This document shows positions 15,982-24,409 of a DNA stretch of 64,000 nt, one piece after another. Source of the DNA: Thermacetogenium phaeum DSM 12270. GTDB taxonomy: Bacteria; Bacillota; DSM-12270; Thermacetogeniales; Thermacetogeniaceae. The stretch spans positions 575,942 through 639,941 of the forward strand of contig NC_018870.1 of the NCBI RefSeq assembly GCF_000305935.1, read 5' to 3'. The stretch's first letter is position 1; every line of letters starts with the position of its first letter. A model generated the notes under the pieces. It was not told the DNA's origin and made no database searches. It saw only the letters and a program-made list of their open reading frames with translations. The translations under genes were made by a program, and so were the position numbers.

Positions 15982-17847
15982 GTGGGAGAGAGAAGTGTCG
16001 ATCAGGCATCCATAAAGATGCTTAAGAAAGCCGCTCAAGAGGGAATAGAGACTGCCTGGGAGCGTTATGAAAAACAGCAGCCCCAGTGCGGCTTCGGCCT
16101 GTTGGGGATCTGCTGCCGCAACTGCAACATGGGCCCCTGCAGGATCGACCCCTTCGGCGATGGGCCTGAGGAGGGGATCTGCGGGGCGACCGCCGACACC
16201 ATTGCCGCCCGCAACCTGCTGCGGATGATCGCCGCGGGCGCCGCTGCCCACTCCGATCACGGGCGGGACATTGTGACTACGCTTTGGGAAACGGCAGCAG
16301 GGGAGGCCCAGGGATATCAGATCAAGGATGAGGGGAAGCTGCGCTCCCTGGCCGCCGAGTTCGGGATTCCCGTTGAGGGGAGGAGCAAGGAGGAGATCGC
16401 CCGCGACCTCGCCCGGGAGGCCATGGAGGAGTTCGGGATGGTTAAGGGAGCCCTGAAGTTTCTGGAGAGGGCACCGCAGAAGAGGAGGGAAGTCTGGCAG
16501 AAGGCGGGGATTGTCCCTCGCGGTATTGACCGGGAGATCGTGGAGTGCATGCACCGGACGCATATGGGGGTCGACAACGATTACGTCAACCTTGTTCTGC
16601 ACGGGGTTCGCACAGGTTTGAGCGACGGCTGGGGTGGGTCGATGTTCGCCACCGAGTTTTCCGATATTCTCTTCGGCACCCCTGAACCTGTAAGAGGTAG
16701 GAGCAATCTCGGCGTTTTGAAAGAGGACCAGGTGAACATCATCGTTCATGGTCACGAACCCACCCTTTCTGAAATGATCGTCCTGGCCGCCCGGGATGAG
16801 GAACTGCTGGCCGCAGCCCGGGAAAAGGGGGCGGCGGGGATCAACATCTGCGGGATGTGCTGTACGGGCAATGAGATTTTGATGCGCCACGGGGTGCCGG
16901 TGGCCGGCAACTTTCTCCAGCAGGAGCTGGCAGTGGTGACCGGGGCCGTTGATGCCATGGTGGTGGATGTCCAGTGTGTGATGCCTGCCCTTACCGGTGT
17001 CGCCGGCTGTTACCACACGAAGATCATTTCCACCTCCCCGAAGGCGCGCTTTGAAGGAGCGGAGCACATTCCTTTCGATGAGCATCACGCCCTCGATACC
17101 GCCAGAAAGATCGTGCAAATCGCCGTAGACAATTACCCCCGCCGGAAGAAGGAGTTCGTCAGGATCCCGGAGGAGGAAATGGAGTACATGGCGGGGTTCA
17201 GCGTCGAGGCCGTTCTCAAGGCTTTGGGCGGTAGCCTGAACCCCTTGCTGGATGCCATCAAGGCGGGGCAGATCAAGGGAATTGCCGCCGTTGTGGGCTG
17301 CAACAACCCGAAGATCCCCCATGACCGGGGACACCTTCTCCTGACCGAAAAACTCATCAAGAGCGATGTCCTGGTCGTTCAGACCGGGTGTGCCGCCATT
17401 GCCTGCGCCAAGGCCGGCCTGCTGCTACCGGAGGCCGCCGCTCAGGCAGGACCGGGGCTGGGGGCGGTCTGCAGGGCCTTGGGTATTCCTCCGGTTCTGC
17501 ACATGGGGTCCTGCGTGGATATCAGCAGGATCCTGGTAACCGCTGCGGCAATAGCCAACGCTCTGGGAGTGGATATCAGCGACCTCCCGGTGGCCGGTGC
17601 GGCGCCGGAGTGGATGTCGGAGAAGGCGGTTTCCATAGGGGCCTATGTGGTGGGTTCCGGTGTCTTCACTGTGCTCGGCTCGATTCCTCCGGTGCTGGGC
17701 GGAAAGAAGCTGACGGAGCTCTTAACAGAAGGTGCCCGGAGCGTCCTGGGAGCGTCCTTTGCAGTAGAAACCGATCCGGAGAAGGCGGTGGACCTGATTC
17801 TCGAGCACATCGCTGCCAGGCGCAAGGCGCTGGGCCTGGAAGGATAA
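15982..17847 (+). CDS. cooS: Anaerobic carbon monoxide dehydrogenase catalytic subunit
   Basis: CooS oxidises CO to CO2 at a Ni-Fe-S C-cluster (or the reverse). The 621-residue product has the cysteine array for the B/D clusters near its N-terminus, QCGFGLLGICCRNCNMGPCR with GICGATADTIAARN after it. C-cluster ligands follow in ICGMCCTGNEILMRHG, VDVQCVMPAL, VVGCNNPKIPHDRGH, VQTGCAAIACAKAG and MGSCVDISR. The GTG at 15982 has AAGGGAGG upstream with 7-base spacing, and homologues begin there; the frame is open further up. A strong terminator lies 140 bases after the stop. No acsB or accessory cooC/cooT is adjacent, so this is the stand-alone CODH type, here paired with a CooF-like ferredoxin. Confidence 0.95.
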   Translation: MGERSVDQASIKMLKKAAQEGIETAWERYEKQQPQCGFGLLGICCRNCNMGPCRIDPFGDGPEEGICGATADTIAARNLLRMIAAGAAAHSDHGRDIVTTLWETAAGEAQGYQIKDEGKLRSLAAEFGIPVEGRSKEEIARDLAREAMEEFGMVKGALKFLERAPQKRREVWQKAGIVPRGIDREIVECMHRTHMGVDNDYVNLVLHGVRTGLSDGWGGSMFATEFSDILFGTPEPVRGRSNLGVLKEDQVNIIVHGHEPTLSEMIVLAARDEELLAAAREKGAAGINICGMCCTGNEILMRHGVPVAGNFLQQELAVVTGAVDAMVVDVQCVMPALTGVAGCYHTKIISTSPKARFEGAEHIPFDEHHALDTARKIVQIAVDNYPRRKKEFVRIPEEEMEYMAGFSVEAVLKALGGSLNPLLDAIKAGQIKGIAAVVGCNNPKIPHDRGHLLLTEKLIKSDVLVVQTGCAAIACAKAGLLLPEAAAQAGPGLGAVCRALGIPPVLHMGSCVDISRILVTAAAIANALGVDISDLPVAGAAPEWMSEKAVSIGAYVVGSGVFTVLGSIPPVLGGKKLTELLTEGARSVLGASFAVETDPEKAVDLILEHIAARRKALGLEG

Positions 17848-17986
17848 TCGAAGCGGACGATAATTTATGTTTCCCGTCGCCGCTCTTTACTGCCGGGGTT
17901 AGGGATTTGGCCGCTGCCCGGTAGCGGAGAGCTTTGCAGGCCGGCCGGGAGACCGGAGGCAGTTTAAGATCATTTTAAACGAGCTT

Positions 17987-18030
17987 AAGGGATAGATCGC
18001 CATAAAACCTGTGTATCTATCCCTTATTTT
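17987..18030 (+). terminator. Intrinsic terminator after cooS
   Basis: AAGGGATAGAT pairs perfectly with ATCTATCCCTT over a 17-base loop and is followed by ATTTTAT. Confidence 0.75.
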
Positions 18031-18124
18031 ATCTGTGCCCCCGGTCGCCGCTGGCGATCGGTTGCTTACAGCTGCTGTACCTTCTACGAACATCTGCTAT
18101 AATTGCCCCAGGAGGCGCAAGTTG

Positions 18125-18910
18125 ATGGGGATCTATAAAGCGGATGCCGTTGTTCTGCGGAGCCGCGTCTACGGTGAGGCGGACCGCATCCTTACCCTCT
18201 TCACCAAAGAGGCGGGTAAGGTGTCGGCCATTGCCAAGGGGGTGCGCAAACCCAAAAGCCGGCTGCGCGGAGCCGTGCAGCTCTTTAGCCATACCCGTCT
18301 TGTGCTCTATACTGGAAAGAGCCTGGACACGATTTCCCAGGGGGAGGCCGAGGAGGAATTCCTCTATCTGGAAAGGGATTTGGAGCGCTTTGCCACGGCG
18401 AGCTACTGTGCCGAACTGGTAGACCGCCTCACCGCAGCCAACCAGCCCCACCCCCAGGTGTTTTTTCTCCTGCTTTCCGCCTTCCGCTCTTTAGAAAAGG
18501 GGGACCCGGAACTGATCGCCCGGGTGTTCGAACTGAAGCTGCTCTCTCTGCTCGGCTACCGCCCGCGCCTTACGGGATGTGTAGAGGGGAACCATTCCCT
18601 GCAGCCGTCGGGAGGGGGGGCTCCCGGTCCCATCTGGTTCAGCATCTCCAAAGGAGGGCTGCTCTGCCCCGCCTGTGCCACCTCCTGTAAGGATAAGGTC
18701 TCCCTTTCGCCGGAGACCATCGCAGCCCTGAATTATTTCCTGCAGGTGCCTCTGGAGCGGGCCATCAGAGCGCGCCTCGGAGGGAGGAGCCTGCGGGAAC
18801 TGGCCTCTCTTCTGCAGGGCTTTCTGGCCTATCACGGTGAAGTGCACCCGCGCTCCCGCAACTTTTTGATTTCTCTTCGCAACGGAGAGGAACCGCCTTA
18901 CCGGGCATAA
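18125..18910 (+). CDS. recO: DNA repair protein RecO
   Basis: RecO works with RecF and RecR to load RecA on single-stranded DNA at gaps and breaks. The 261-residue product begins with the OB-fold typical of RecO (YKADAVVLRSRVYGEADRIL, then AKGVRKPKSRLRGAVQLF). It contains a zinc-finger-like set, with TGCVEG and LCPACATSC as the candidate cysteine pairs, and ends in a helical domain. The ATG at 18125 follows GGAGGC. A DUF4342 gene and the T-box-glyQS operon follow, the usual clostridial order. No anomaly seen. Confidence 0.92.
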   Translation: MGIYKADAVVLRSRVYGEADRILTLFTKEAGKVSAIAKGVRKPKSRLRGAVQLFSHTRLVLYTGKSLDTISQGEAEEEFLYLERDLERFATASYCAELVDRLTAANQPHPQVFFLLLSAFRSLEKGDPELIARVFELKLLSLLGYRPRLTGCVEGNHSLQPSGGGAPGPIWFSISKGGLLCPACATSCKDKVSLSPETIAALNYFLQVPLERAIRARLGGRSLRELASLLQGFLAYHGEVHPRSRNFLISLRNGEEPPYRA

Positions 18911-18956
18911 AAAGACCTGGGTAGGGAAGATTATTTAAAAAAGGCGGGTGAGGCGA

Positions 18957-19373
18957 ATGGATGAGGCTGCTGCCGGTCTTTTAGAGAAGGTCGATATCAT
19001 CCGCGAGCGGATGGACGTGAGCTATAAAAAGGCCAAAGAGGCTTTGGAGAGGGCGGGGGGCGACGTCGTTTCCGCCCTGGTGATGCTGGAGGAGGAGAAG
19101 GAGAAGCAAAGGGCCGGGAAGCTGGTCGGGCGTTTGAAAGCGGTGTGGGCGAGAAGTGCTACCAGCAGGCTCCGCCTGAAAAGGGGGGACCGCACGCTTC
19201 TGGAGATCCCGGCCAGCGCCGGAGTTCTGGGGCTGGTCGGGATGCTGGTGAGCGGGGAGCTGGCGGTGCTGGGGGCGGTGGGAACGATAACCGCTCTGCT
19301 CAACGGCTGCAGCCTGGAAGTCGCCGCGGAGGAAAGCGGCGACCGCTCGGGGGAAGGTGCTGTTGATGCCTGA
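18957..19373 (+). CDS. DUF4342 family protein with UBA-like N-terminus
   Basis: A 138-residue protein. Residues 5-45 resemble a UBA/TS-N helical bundle (VDIIRERMDVSYKKAKEALE, then GGDVVSALVMLEEEK). Residues 60-110 form a basic stretch followed by a hydrophobic segment, as in the DUF4342 family. The function is not known; the family often sits between recO and glyQ, as here. The ATG at 18957 has GGGTGAGG upstream, and a GTG at 18948 is also possible. It could associate with the membrane through the hydrophobic region near residues 80-110. Confidence 0.7.
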   Translation: MDEAAAGLLEKVDIIRERMDVSYKKAKEALERAGGDVVSALVMLEEEKEKQRAGKLVGRLKAVWARSATSRLRLKRGDRTLLEIPASAGVLGLVGMLVSGELAVLGAVGTITALLNGCSLEVAAEESGDRSGEGAVDA

Positions 19374-19416
19374 GAAGACCCGAAAGGAAGTGCTGCCCGG
19401 CCGGATAGAAACCGTC

Positions 19417-19445
19417 TTGACAGGAAACGGACAAATTGATAAATT
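19417..19445 (+). promoter_or_regulatory. Promoter of the T-box-glyQS operon
   Basis: A perfect TTGACA at 19417-19422 and TAAATT at 19440-19445 are spaced by 17 bases, just upstream of the T-box leader. Confidence 0.55.
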
Positions 19446-19446
19446 T

Positions 19447-19698
19447 GAGAAAACAGGTGATGAAGGGGAGTAGTAGCCATCTGAGGGTCGCCAAGAGAGC
19501 CGGGTTGGGTGCGAGCCGGCCGATACCGGGTGGTGAAGGCGCTCCGGAGCTGCAGGAGGAAACCCCGGGCCGGGGGAGTAAAGCCTGCCGATAATGAGTG
19601 GGCGCTTGAACTAAAGGGTTTAAGCGCCAAACAGGGTGGAACCGCGGGAAATCCCGTCCCTGTAGCCGATTTTGCTGCGTGGGGCGGGTTTTATTTTA
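19447..19698 (+). promoter_or_regulatory. T-box leader (glycine) controlling glyQS
   Basis: The leader has the T-box sequence AGGGTGGAACCGCGGG around 19633-19648, the stem I region with AGAGAGCCGGG and GTGCGAGCCGGC, and a terminator in which CCCGTCCC (19653-19660) pairs with GGGGCGGG (19681-19688) before TTTTATTTT. A GGC codon at 19538-19540, after GAA in the expected specifier position, agrees with glycine. Uncharged tRNA-Gly would stabilise the antiterminator and switch on the two synthetase genes. Confidence 0.93.
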
Positions 19699-19717
19699 TA
19701 CTGAGGGGGTTTTTTCT

Positions 19718-20662
19718 GTGGCCATCTGGACCTTTCAGGAGATAGTTATGGGACTGACCGACTACTGGAGCCGTTACTGCGTCATCCAGCAGCCTTATGA
19801 TGTAGAGAAGGGAGCCGGAACCATGAACCCGGCCACCGCCCTTCGGGCGCTGGGACCCGAGCCGTGGAATGTGGCCTATGTGGAACCGTCGCGCCGCCCC
19901 ACAGACGGGCGCTACGGAGAGAACCCGAACAGGCTTCAGCATTATTATCAGTACCAGGTGATCCTCAAACCCTCGCCGGACGATGTCATCGATCTCTACC
20001 TCAAGAGCCTTTCCTTTCTGGGTATCGACATTAAGTCCCACGACGTCCGCTTTGTCGAGGACAATTGGGAGTCCCCTACGCTGGGCGCTTGGGGGCTGGG
20101 CTGGGAAGTCTGGCTGGACGGCATGGAAATCACCCAGTTCACCTACTTCCAGCAGTTCGGAGGGATCGACTGCCACCCGGTGAGCGCCGAGATCACCTAC
20201 GGGATAGAGCGGATCGCCATGTACATCCAGCAGGTGGACAGCGTCTTTGATGTCGTCTGGACCGATGGCGTTACCTACGGGGACATCCACCACCAGAGCG
20301 AGGTGGACTATTCCCGCTACAATTTCGAGGAGGCCGACACCGAGATGCTCTTCACCCTTTTCGAAATGTATGAGAGGGAGGCGGTGCGGCTGTCCGAAAA
20401 AGGCCTGGCCCAGCCCGCCTATGACTACGTTTTAAAGTGCTCCCATACCTTCAACCTTTTGGATGCCCGGGGGGCGTTGAGTGTTTCGGAGCGCACCTCC
20501 TATATAGGAAGGGTGCGGCACCTGGCGCGCCTCTGCGCCCAGGTCTACCTGGAACAGCGCCGCCGGCTGGGTTACCCCCTGTTGAAGGACGCGGCGGAAA
20601 GGGAGCGCCTCGGCCTGCCGCTTTTGGAGAACACAACGACTGCCGGAAAGGAGAGGGCATAG
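19718..20662 (+). CDS. glyQ: Glycyl-tRNA synthetase alpha subunit
   Basis: GlyQ is the catalytic subunit of the bacterial alpha2beta2 glycyl-tRNA synthetase and forms glycyl-adenylate. The 314-residue product has the class II signatures near its start, [20 protein letters not shown] and [19 protein letters not shown], then [12 protein letters not shown] and [21 protein letters not shown] start it at the GTG at 19718, behind GAGGGGG, because homologues begin with a TFQE motif just after it. The leader T-box ends 20 bases before. glyS follows after 3 bases. Confidence 0.97.
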   Translation: MAIWTFQEIVMGLTDYWSRYCVIQQPYDVEKGAGTMNPATALRALGPEPWNVAYVEPSRRPTDGRYGENPNRLQHYYQYQVILKPSPDDVIDLYLKSLSFLGIDIKSHDVRFVEDNWESPTLGAWGLGWEVWLDGMEITQFTYFQQFGGIDCHPVSAEITYGIERIAMYIQQVDSVFDVVWTDGVTYGDIHHQSEVDYSRYNFEEADTEMLFTLFEMYEREAVRLSEKGLAQPAYDYVLKCSHTFNLLDARGALSVSERTSYIGRVRHLARLCAQVYLEQRRRLGYPLLKDAAERERLGLPLLENTTTAGKERA

Positions 20663-20665
20663 GAA

Positions 20666-22738
20666 ATGGATTATCTGCTGGAGATCGGAGTGGAAGAGCT
20701 CCCGGCCCGCCTGGCGGGCCCGGTTTTAGCCCAGTTCCGGGAACTGGCGGAAAAAATGCTGCGGGAAAACAGGATCGCTTTTGAAGAAGTCAGGGTTTAT
20801 TCTACACCCCGCAGGATTACCCTTCTCGTTAAAGGGATCGCCGGAGTGCAGACCGACCTGGTGGAGGAGGTCAAGGGGCCTCCCCGTAGAGCGGCCTTCG
20901 ACGAGGCCGGACAGCCGACTAAGGCCGCCCATGGCTTCGCCCGTGGCCAGGGTGTTGCGGTCTCCGATCTGGTGGTCCGGGCGACGCCCGCCGGGGAGTA
21001 CGTTTTCGCCCGCAAGCGCATCCAGGGGAGGCCCACTGCAGAGGTGTTGAGGGAGCAGATTCCCGCCCTCATCGGCGGCCTTTCCTTCCCCCGCCCCATG
21101 CGCTGGGGCAACCTGGACTTCCGGTTCATACGCCCGATACGCTGGCTGGTCAGCATCCTGGGTGACGAGGTGGTGGACTTCGAACTGGGCGGCCTGCGCC
21201 CCGGGCGGGTAACTTATGGGCTGCGCAATTTTCATCCCGGTCCCATCGAACTCCGGAATACCGATGATTACTTTGAAAGGATGCAGGAAGCATCCATCGT
21301 TGTGAGCCAGGAGAGGCGCAAGGAGATGATCCGGGAAGCGCTGGATGTGGAAGCGGGGAGGCTCGGCGGCCGGGTGGTTCCCGATGACGACCTGCTCGAG
21401 GAGGTAACCCACCTGGTGGAGAGCCCTCTGCCGATCGTGGGGGAATTCGATCCCCGCTTTTTGAGGCTGCCTCCGGAGGTGGTGATCACTCCCATGAAAG
21501 AGCACCAACGCTACTTTCCCGTCTGGGATGAGAACGGGAGGCTCCTGCCCCGCTTCATCGCCTTTGCCAACGGGCCTGTGGACAGGGAACTCGTTCGCCG
21601 GGGGAATGAAAAGGTCTTACGCGCCCGTCTCCAGGATGCCGAATTCTTTTATCAGGAAGACCTGCGCACACCCCTGGAAAAGAAGATAGAGAAGCTCAAG
21701 AAGGTCGTCTACCTGGAGGGCCTGGGAACGGTTTACGACAGGGTGCAGCGCCTGGTCTCCCTGAGCCGCTACCTCTGCGGGGTATTGGGGCTGACGGAGG
21801 GCCAGAGGGAGACCGCAGAAAGGGCGGCTTACCTCTCCAAGGCCGACCTGGTCACCAGCATGGTCTTCGAGTTTCCCGAACTGCAGGGGATCATGGGAGG
21901 GTATTATGCCCGGGCCGGCGGGGAAAGGGAAGAGGTCTGCCGGGCCATCGAGGAGCACTACCGGCCGCGCTTTGCCGGTGATGAGCTGCCCCAGACGAAG
22001 CCTGGTGCGGTGGTGGCCATCGCCGATAAGATAGACGGGCTGGTGGGCTGTTTTGCCCTCGGTCTGGAGCCCAGCGGCTCCCAGGATCCTTACGCTCTGC
22101 GGAGGCAGGCCCTGGGGATCCTGCACATCGCCCTCTCCCAGGGGTTTGACTTTTCCCTGCGGGAGCTCGTTGCCCGTGCTTACGAGAATTATCAGGGGAT
22201 GGAGCTGCGGTATTCCCTGGCAGAGGTTGAGGACAGGCTGGAGGAGTTCTTCCGGGTGCGCCTGCGCGGCCTCTACCTGGACAGGGGGTACCCTTACGAC
22301 CTCGTAGATGCCGCCCTCGGGCCCTCCTCCGACCGCATCCAGGCCGTGCGGGGACGGCTGGAGGCGTTGGCGGCGGTGCGGCAGGAGCCGGAGATGGATT
22401 CTCTCTTGACGGCCTACACGAGGGCATCCCGCCTTGCCCGTCAGGGTGAGGGGAGAGAGGTGGACCCCGGGCTTTTCCGGGAGCCCGAGGAGAGAGAGCT
22501 CTATGATAGCTGGCTGCGGATCAAGGATGATCTGCTGTGCCTGGTCGCCGGGGGGAAGTACAGGGAAGCACTGCTCACGGGAGCCCGGCTGACCGAGCAC
22601 CTCGACCGCTTCTTCGACAGGGTGATGGTGATGGTGGAGGACGAAGCCCTGCGGAAAAACCGCCTGGGGATCCTCAAGGATATCGCCGCAACCCTGAGGA
22701 TGCTGGGAGACCTGGACAAAATCGTCAGATCGAGTTAA
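20666..22738 (+). CDS. glyS: Glycyl-tRNA synthetase beta subunit
   Basis: The 690-residue beta subunit recognises and binds tRNA-Gly for the alpha subunit. It has the family start LLEIGVEELPARLAGP, the PMRWGNLDFRFIRPIRW segment, the HD-like central domain (VVITPMKEHQRYFPV; AYLSKADLVTSMVFEFPELQ) and the C-terminal DALR-like anticodon-binding end (RASRLAR and ALRKNRLGIL). Start and spacing to glyQ (3 bases) indicate translation from one transcript. Length matches the family. Confidence 0.97.
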   Translation: MDYLLEIGVEELPARLAGPVLAQFRELAEKMLRENRIAFEEVRVYSTPRRITLLVKGIAGVQTDLVEEVKGPPRRAAFDEAGQPTKAAHGFARGQGVAVSDLVVRATPAGEYVFARKRIQGRPTAEVLREQIPALIGGLSFPRPMRWGNLDFRFIRPIRWLVSILGDEVVDFELGGLRPGRVTYGLRNFHPGPIELRNTDDYFERMQEASIVVSQERRKEMIREALDVEAGRLGGRVVPDDDLLEEVTHLVESPLPIVGEFDPRFLRLPPEVVITPMKEHQRYFPVWDENGRLLPRFIAFANGPVDRELVRRGNEKVLRARLQDAEFFYQEDLRTPLEKKIEKLKKVVYLEGLGTVYDRVQRLVSLSRYLCGVLGLTEGQRETAERAAYLSKADLVTSMVFEFPELQGIMGGYYARAGGEREEVCRAIEEHYRPRFAGDELPQTKPGAVVAIADKIDGLVGCFALGLEPSGSQDPYALRRQALGILHIALSQGFDFSLRELVARAYENYQGMELRYSLAEVEDRLEEFFRVRLRGLYLDRGYPYDLVDAALGPSSDRIQAVRGRLEALAAVRQEPEMDSLLTAYTRASRLARQGEGREVDPGLFREPEERELYDSWLRIKDDLLCLVAGGKYREALLTGARLTEHLDRFFDRVMVMVEDEALRKNRLGILKDIAATLRMLGDLDKIVRSS

Positions 22739-22743
22739 AAAGT

Positions 22744-22774
22744 TTGCCTAAAAGGGGAAGGAATTCGTTATAAT
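22744..22774 (+). promoter_or_regulatory. Possible promoter for ccpN-ppsR-ppdK
   Basis: TTGCCT (22744-22749) and a perfect TATAAT (22769-22774), 19 bases apart, lie between glyS and ccpN. The spacing is long, so only the -10 is convincing. Confidence 0.4.
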
Positions 22775-22919
22775 ACGGCGTAATCCGATAATAGTATGGC
22801 ACATTATTTTAATTTACAGGGATCAGAATGACAGATTTTATTATAAAATAATATTAATAAAGCAAACCGGGTCTGCCCCCTTGCTCGAGGGTAGCCCCGG
22901 TCATTGCGGGAGAAAGAGG

Positions 22920-23567
22920 GTGTTCTCTATCGAACTGACGCCGCGCCAGGAGCAGATCATAGAAATTGTAAAAAAGAATACTCCTATTACGGGGGAGAAA
23001 ATCGCCAAGATGCTCAACGTGCGGCGTGCCACTTTGCGCCCCGATCTCGCTGTACTGACTATGGCAGGACTGCTGGAGGCCCGCCCCAGAGTCGGTTATT
23101 TCTATACCGGAAAAACTCCTTACATGCTGATAGCAGAAGAGATCCGCCACTTAAAGGTGAACGATGTCAAGTCGGTCCCCGTTGTTGTTAAGGGGGATAC
23201 CTCGGTCTACGATACCATTGTTACCCTGTTTACCGAAGATGTGGGAACGATTTTCATCGTCAATGAGGAGGGCTGCCTGGAGGGTGCCGTTTCGCGCAAA
23301 GATCTTCTCAAGGTGACCCTGGGGCAAGGGGACATTCACAAGATTCCCGTGCAGGTAGTGATGACCAGGGTACCCAACGTGGTCACCGTTTCCGGGGAGG
23401 AGTCCGTGTACGAAGCGGCGCGCAAGCTCGTGGAACATGAGGTGGATGCTCTCCCGGTGGTAGAAGTGGTCCCACAGGATGATAAGAAAGAAAGGCTGAA
23501 AGTCACCGGAAGGTTCACAAAAACAACTGTTGCACGGGTCTTCGTAGAGTTGGGGGAGAAAAGGTAA
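22920..23567 (+). CDS. ccpN: CcpN-type transcriptional repressor with CBS pair
   Basis: The 215-residue product has an N-terminal helix-turn-helix ([35 protein letters not shown]) and two CBS domains (residues about 75-200). This is the architecture of CcpN/YqzB, a repressor of gluconeogenic genes that senses adenine nucleotides in Bacillus. It lies directly upstream of a PPDK regulatory protein and PPDK, so it probably controls phosphoenolpyruvate-forming metabolism here. The GTG at 22920 is chosen because the protein aligns from that point; GGGAGAAAG lies upstream. Confidence 0.85.
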   Translation: MFSIELTPRQEQIIEIVKKNTPITGEKIAKMLNVRRATLRPDLAVLTMAGLLEARPRVGYFYTGKTPYMLIAEEIRHLKVNDVKSVPVVVKGDTSVYDTIVTLFTEDVGTIFIVNEEGCLEGAVSRKDLLKVTLGQGDIHKIPVQVVMTRVPNVVTVSGEESVYEAARKLVEHEVDALPVVEVVPQDDKKERLKVTGRFTKTTVARVFVELGEKR

Positions 23568-23587
23568 GCCTTGAAAGGAGGAGTTTT

Positions 23588-24409
23588 ATGGAAAGTCCGG
23601 TAATCTACGTTATCTCCGATTCTCTGGGGGAAACCGCAGAATTCGTGGCACGGGCGGCTGCCAGCCAGTTTAATGCCGACCGCAAGTTTGAAATCCGGCG
23701 TGTTCCTTACGTGAACGACAAAGAGACGCTGCGGGAGGTTGTGGAAGAGGCAAGCGGCACCGTGAGCGTCATTGCCTATACTCTGGTGATCCCTGGGCTC
23801 AAGGAGGAGCTGGAGAAGCTGGCGCAGAGCCACAAGATACCTGCGGTCGACATCATGGGTCCGATGCTGGAAGCCCTTACCAAGGTCATTGCAGAGCCTC
23901 CGAAGATGGAGGCCGGGCTGCTCCACCGACTGGATGATCAGTACTTTCGCCGGGTGGAGGCCATCGAATTTGCGGTCAAGTATGACGACGGTAAGGACCC
24001 GCGCGGGCTGTTGTATGCCGATGTCGTCCTCATCGGCGTTTCCCGTACCTCCAAGACCCCTGTTTGCATGTACCTGGCCCATAAAAAGATCAAAGCCGCC
24101 AATGTTCCCCTTGTGCCCGAAGTCGAGCCGCCCGCCGAACTCTTCAAGATTCCATCCCGGAAGATTATCGGACTTACCATTGAGCCCCAGCCGCTCAATG
24201 AGATCCGGAGGGAGCGTCTGAAGGCGCTGGGGCTGGCAGCCGATGCGGAATATGCCAGCATGGAGCGGATCCGGAAGGAGATCGCCTATGCCGACCGGCT
24301 GATGGCTCAGCTGGGCTGCCCGGTTATCGACGTTACCAATAAGGCGGTTGAGGAAACAGCAAGCAAGGTGTTGGAAATTTATTATAAGGGGGAGCGAGAA
24401 GTTGGGTAG
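23588..24409 (+). CDS. ppsR: PPDK regulatory protein, kinase/phosphotransferase (DUF299)
   Basis: This 273-residue enzyme both inactivates pyruvate,phosphate dikinase, by ADP-dependent phosphorylation of a threonine next to its catalytic histidine, and reactivates it by phosphorolysis. It shows the family's start [20 protein letters not shown] and the P-loop-like [15 protein letters not shown] around residue 150, followed by [22 protein letters not shown] precedes the ATG. Its last 8 bases overlap the start of ppdK, so regulator and target are coupled. The equivalent Bacillus pair is yqzB-yqfL without the dikinase. Confidence 0.95.
   Translation: MESPVIYVISDSLGETAEFVARAAASQFNADRKFEIRRVPYVNDKETLREVVEEASGTVSVIAYTLVIPGLKEELEKLAQSHKIPAVDIMGPMLEALTKVIAEPPKMEAGLLHRLDDQYFRRVEAIEFAVKYDDGKDPRGLLYADVVLIGVSRTSKTPVCMYLAHKKIKAANVPLVPEVEPPAELFKIPSRKIIGLTIEPQPLNEIRRERLKALGLAADAEYASMERIRKEIAYADRLMAQLGCPVIDVTNKAVEETASKVLEIYYKGEREVG

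Noticed and set aside
15949-17334. 461-codon reverse frame opposite cooS
   Set aside because: Composition-driven shadow of cooS with H/G/P/D-rich translation and no domain.
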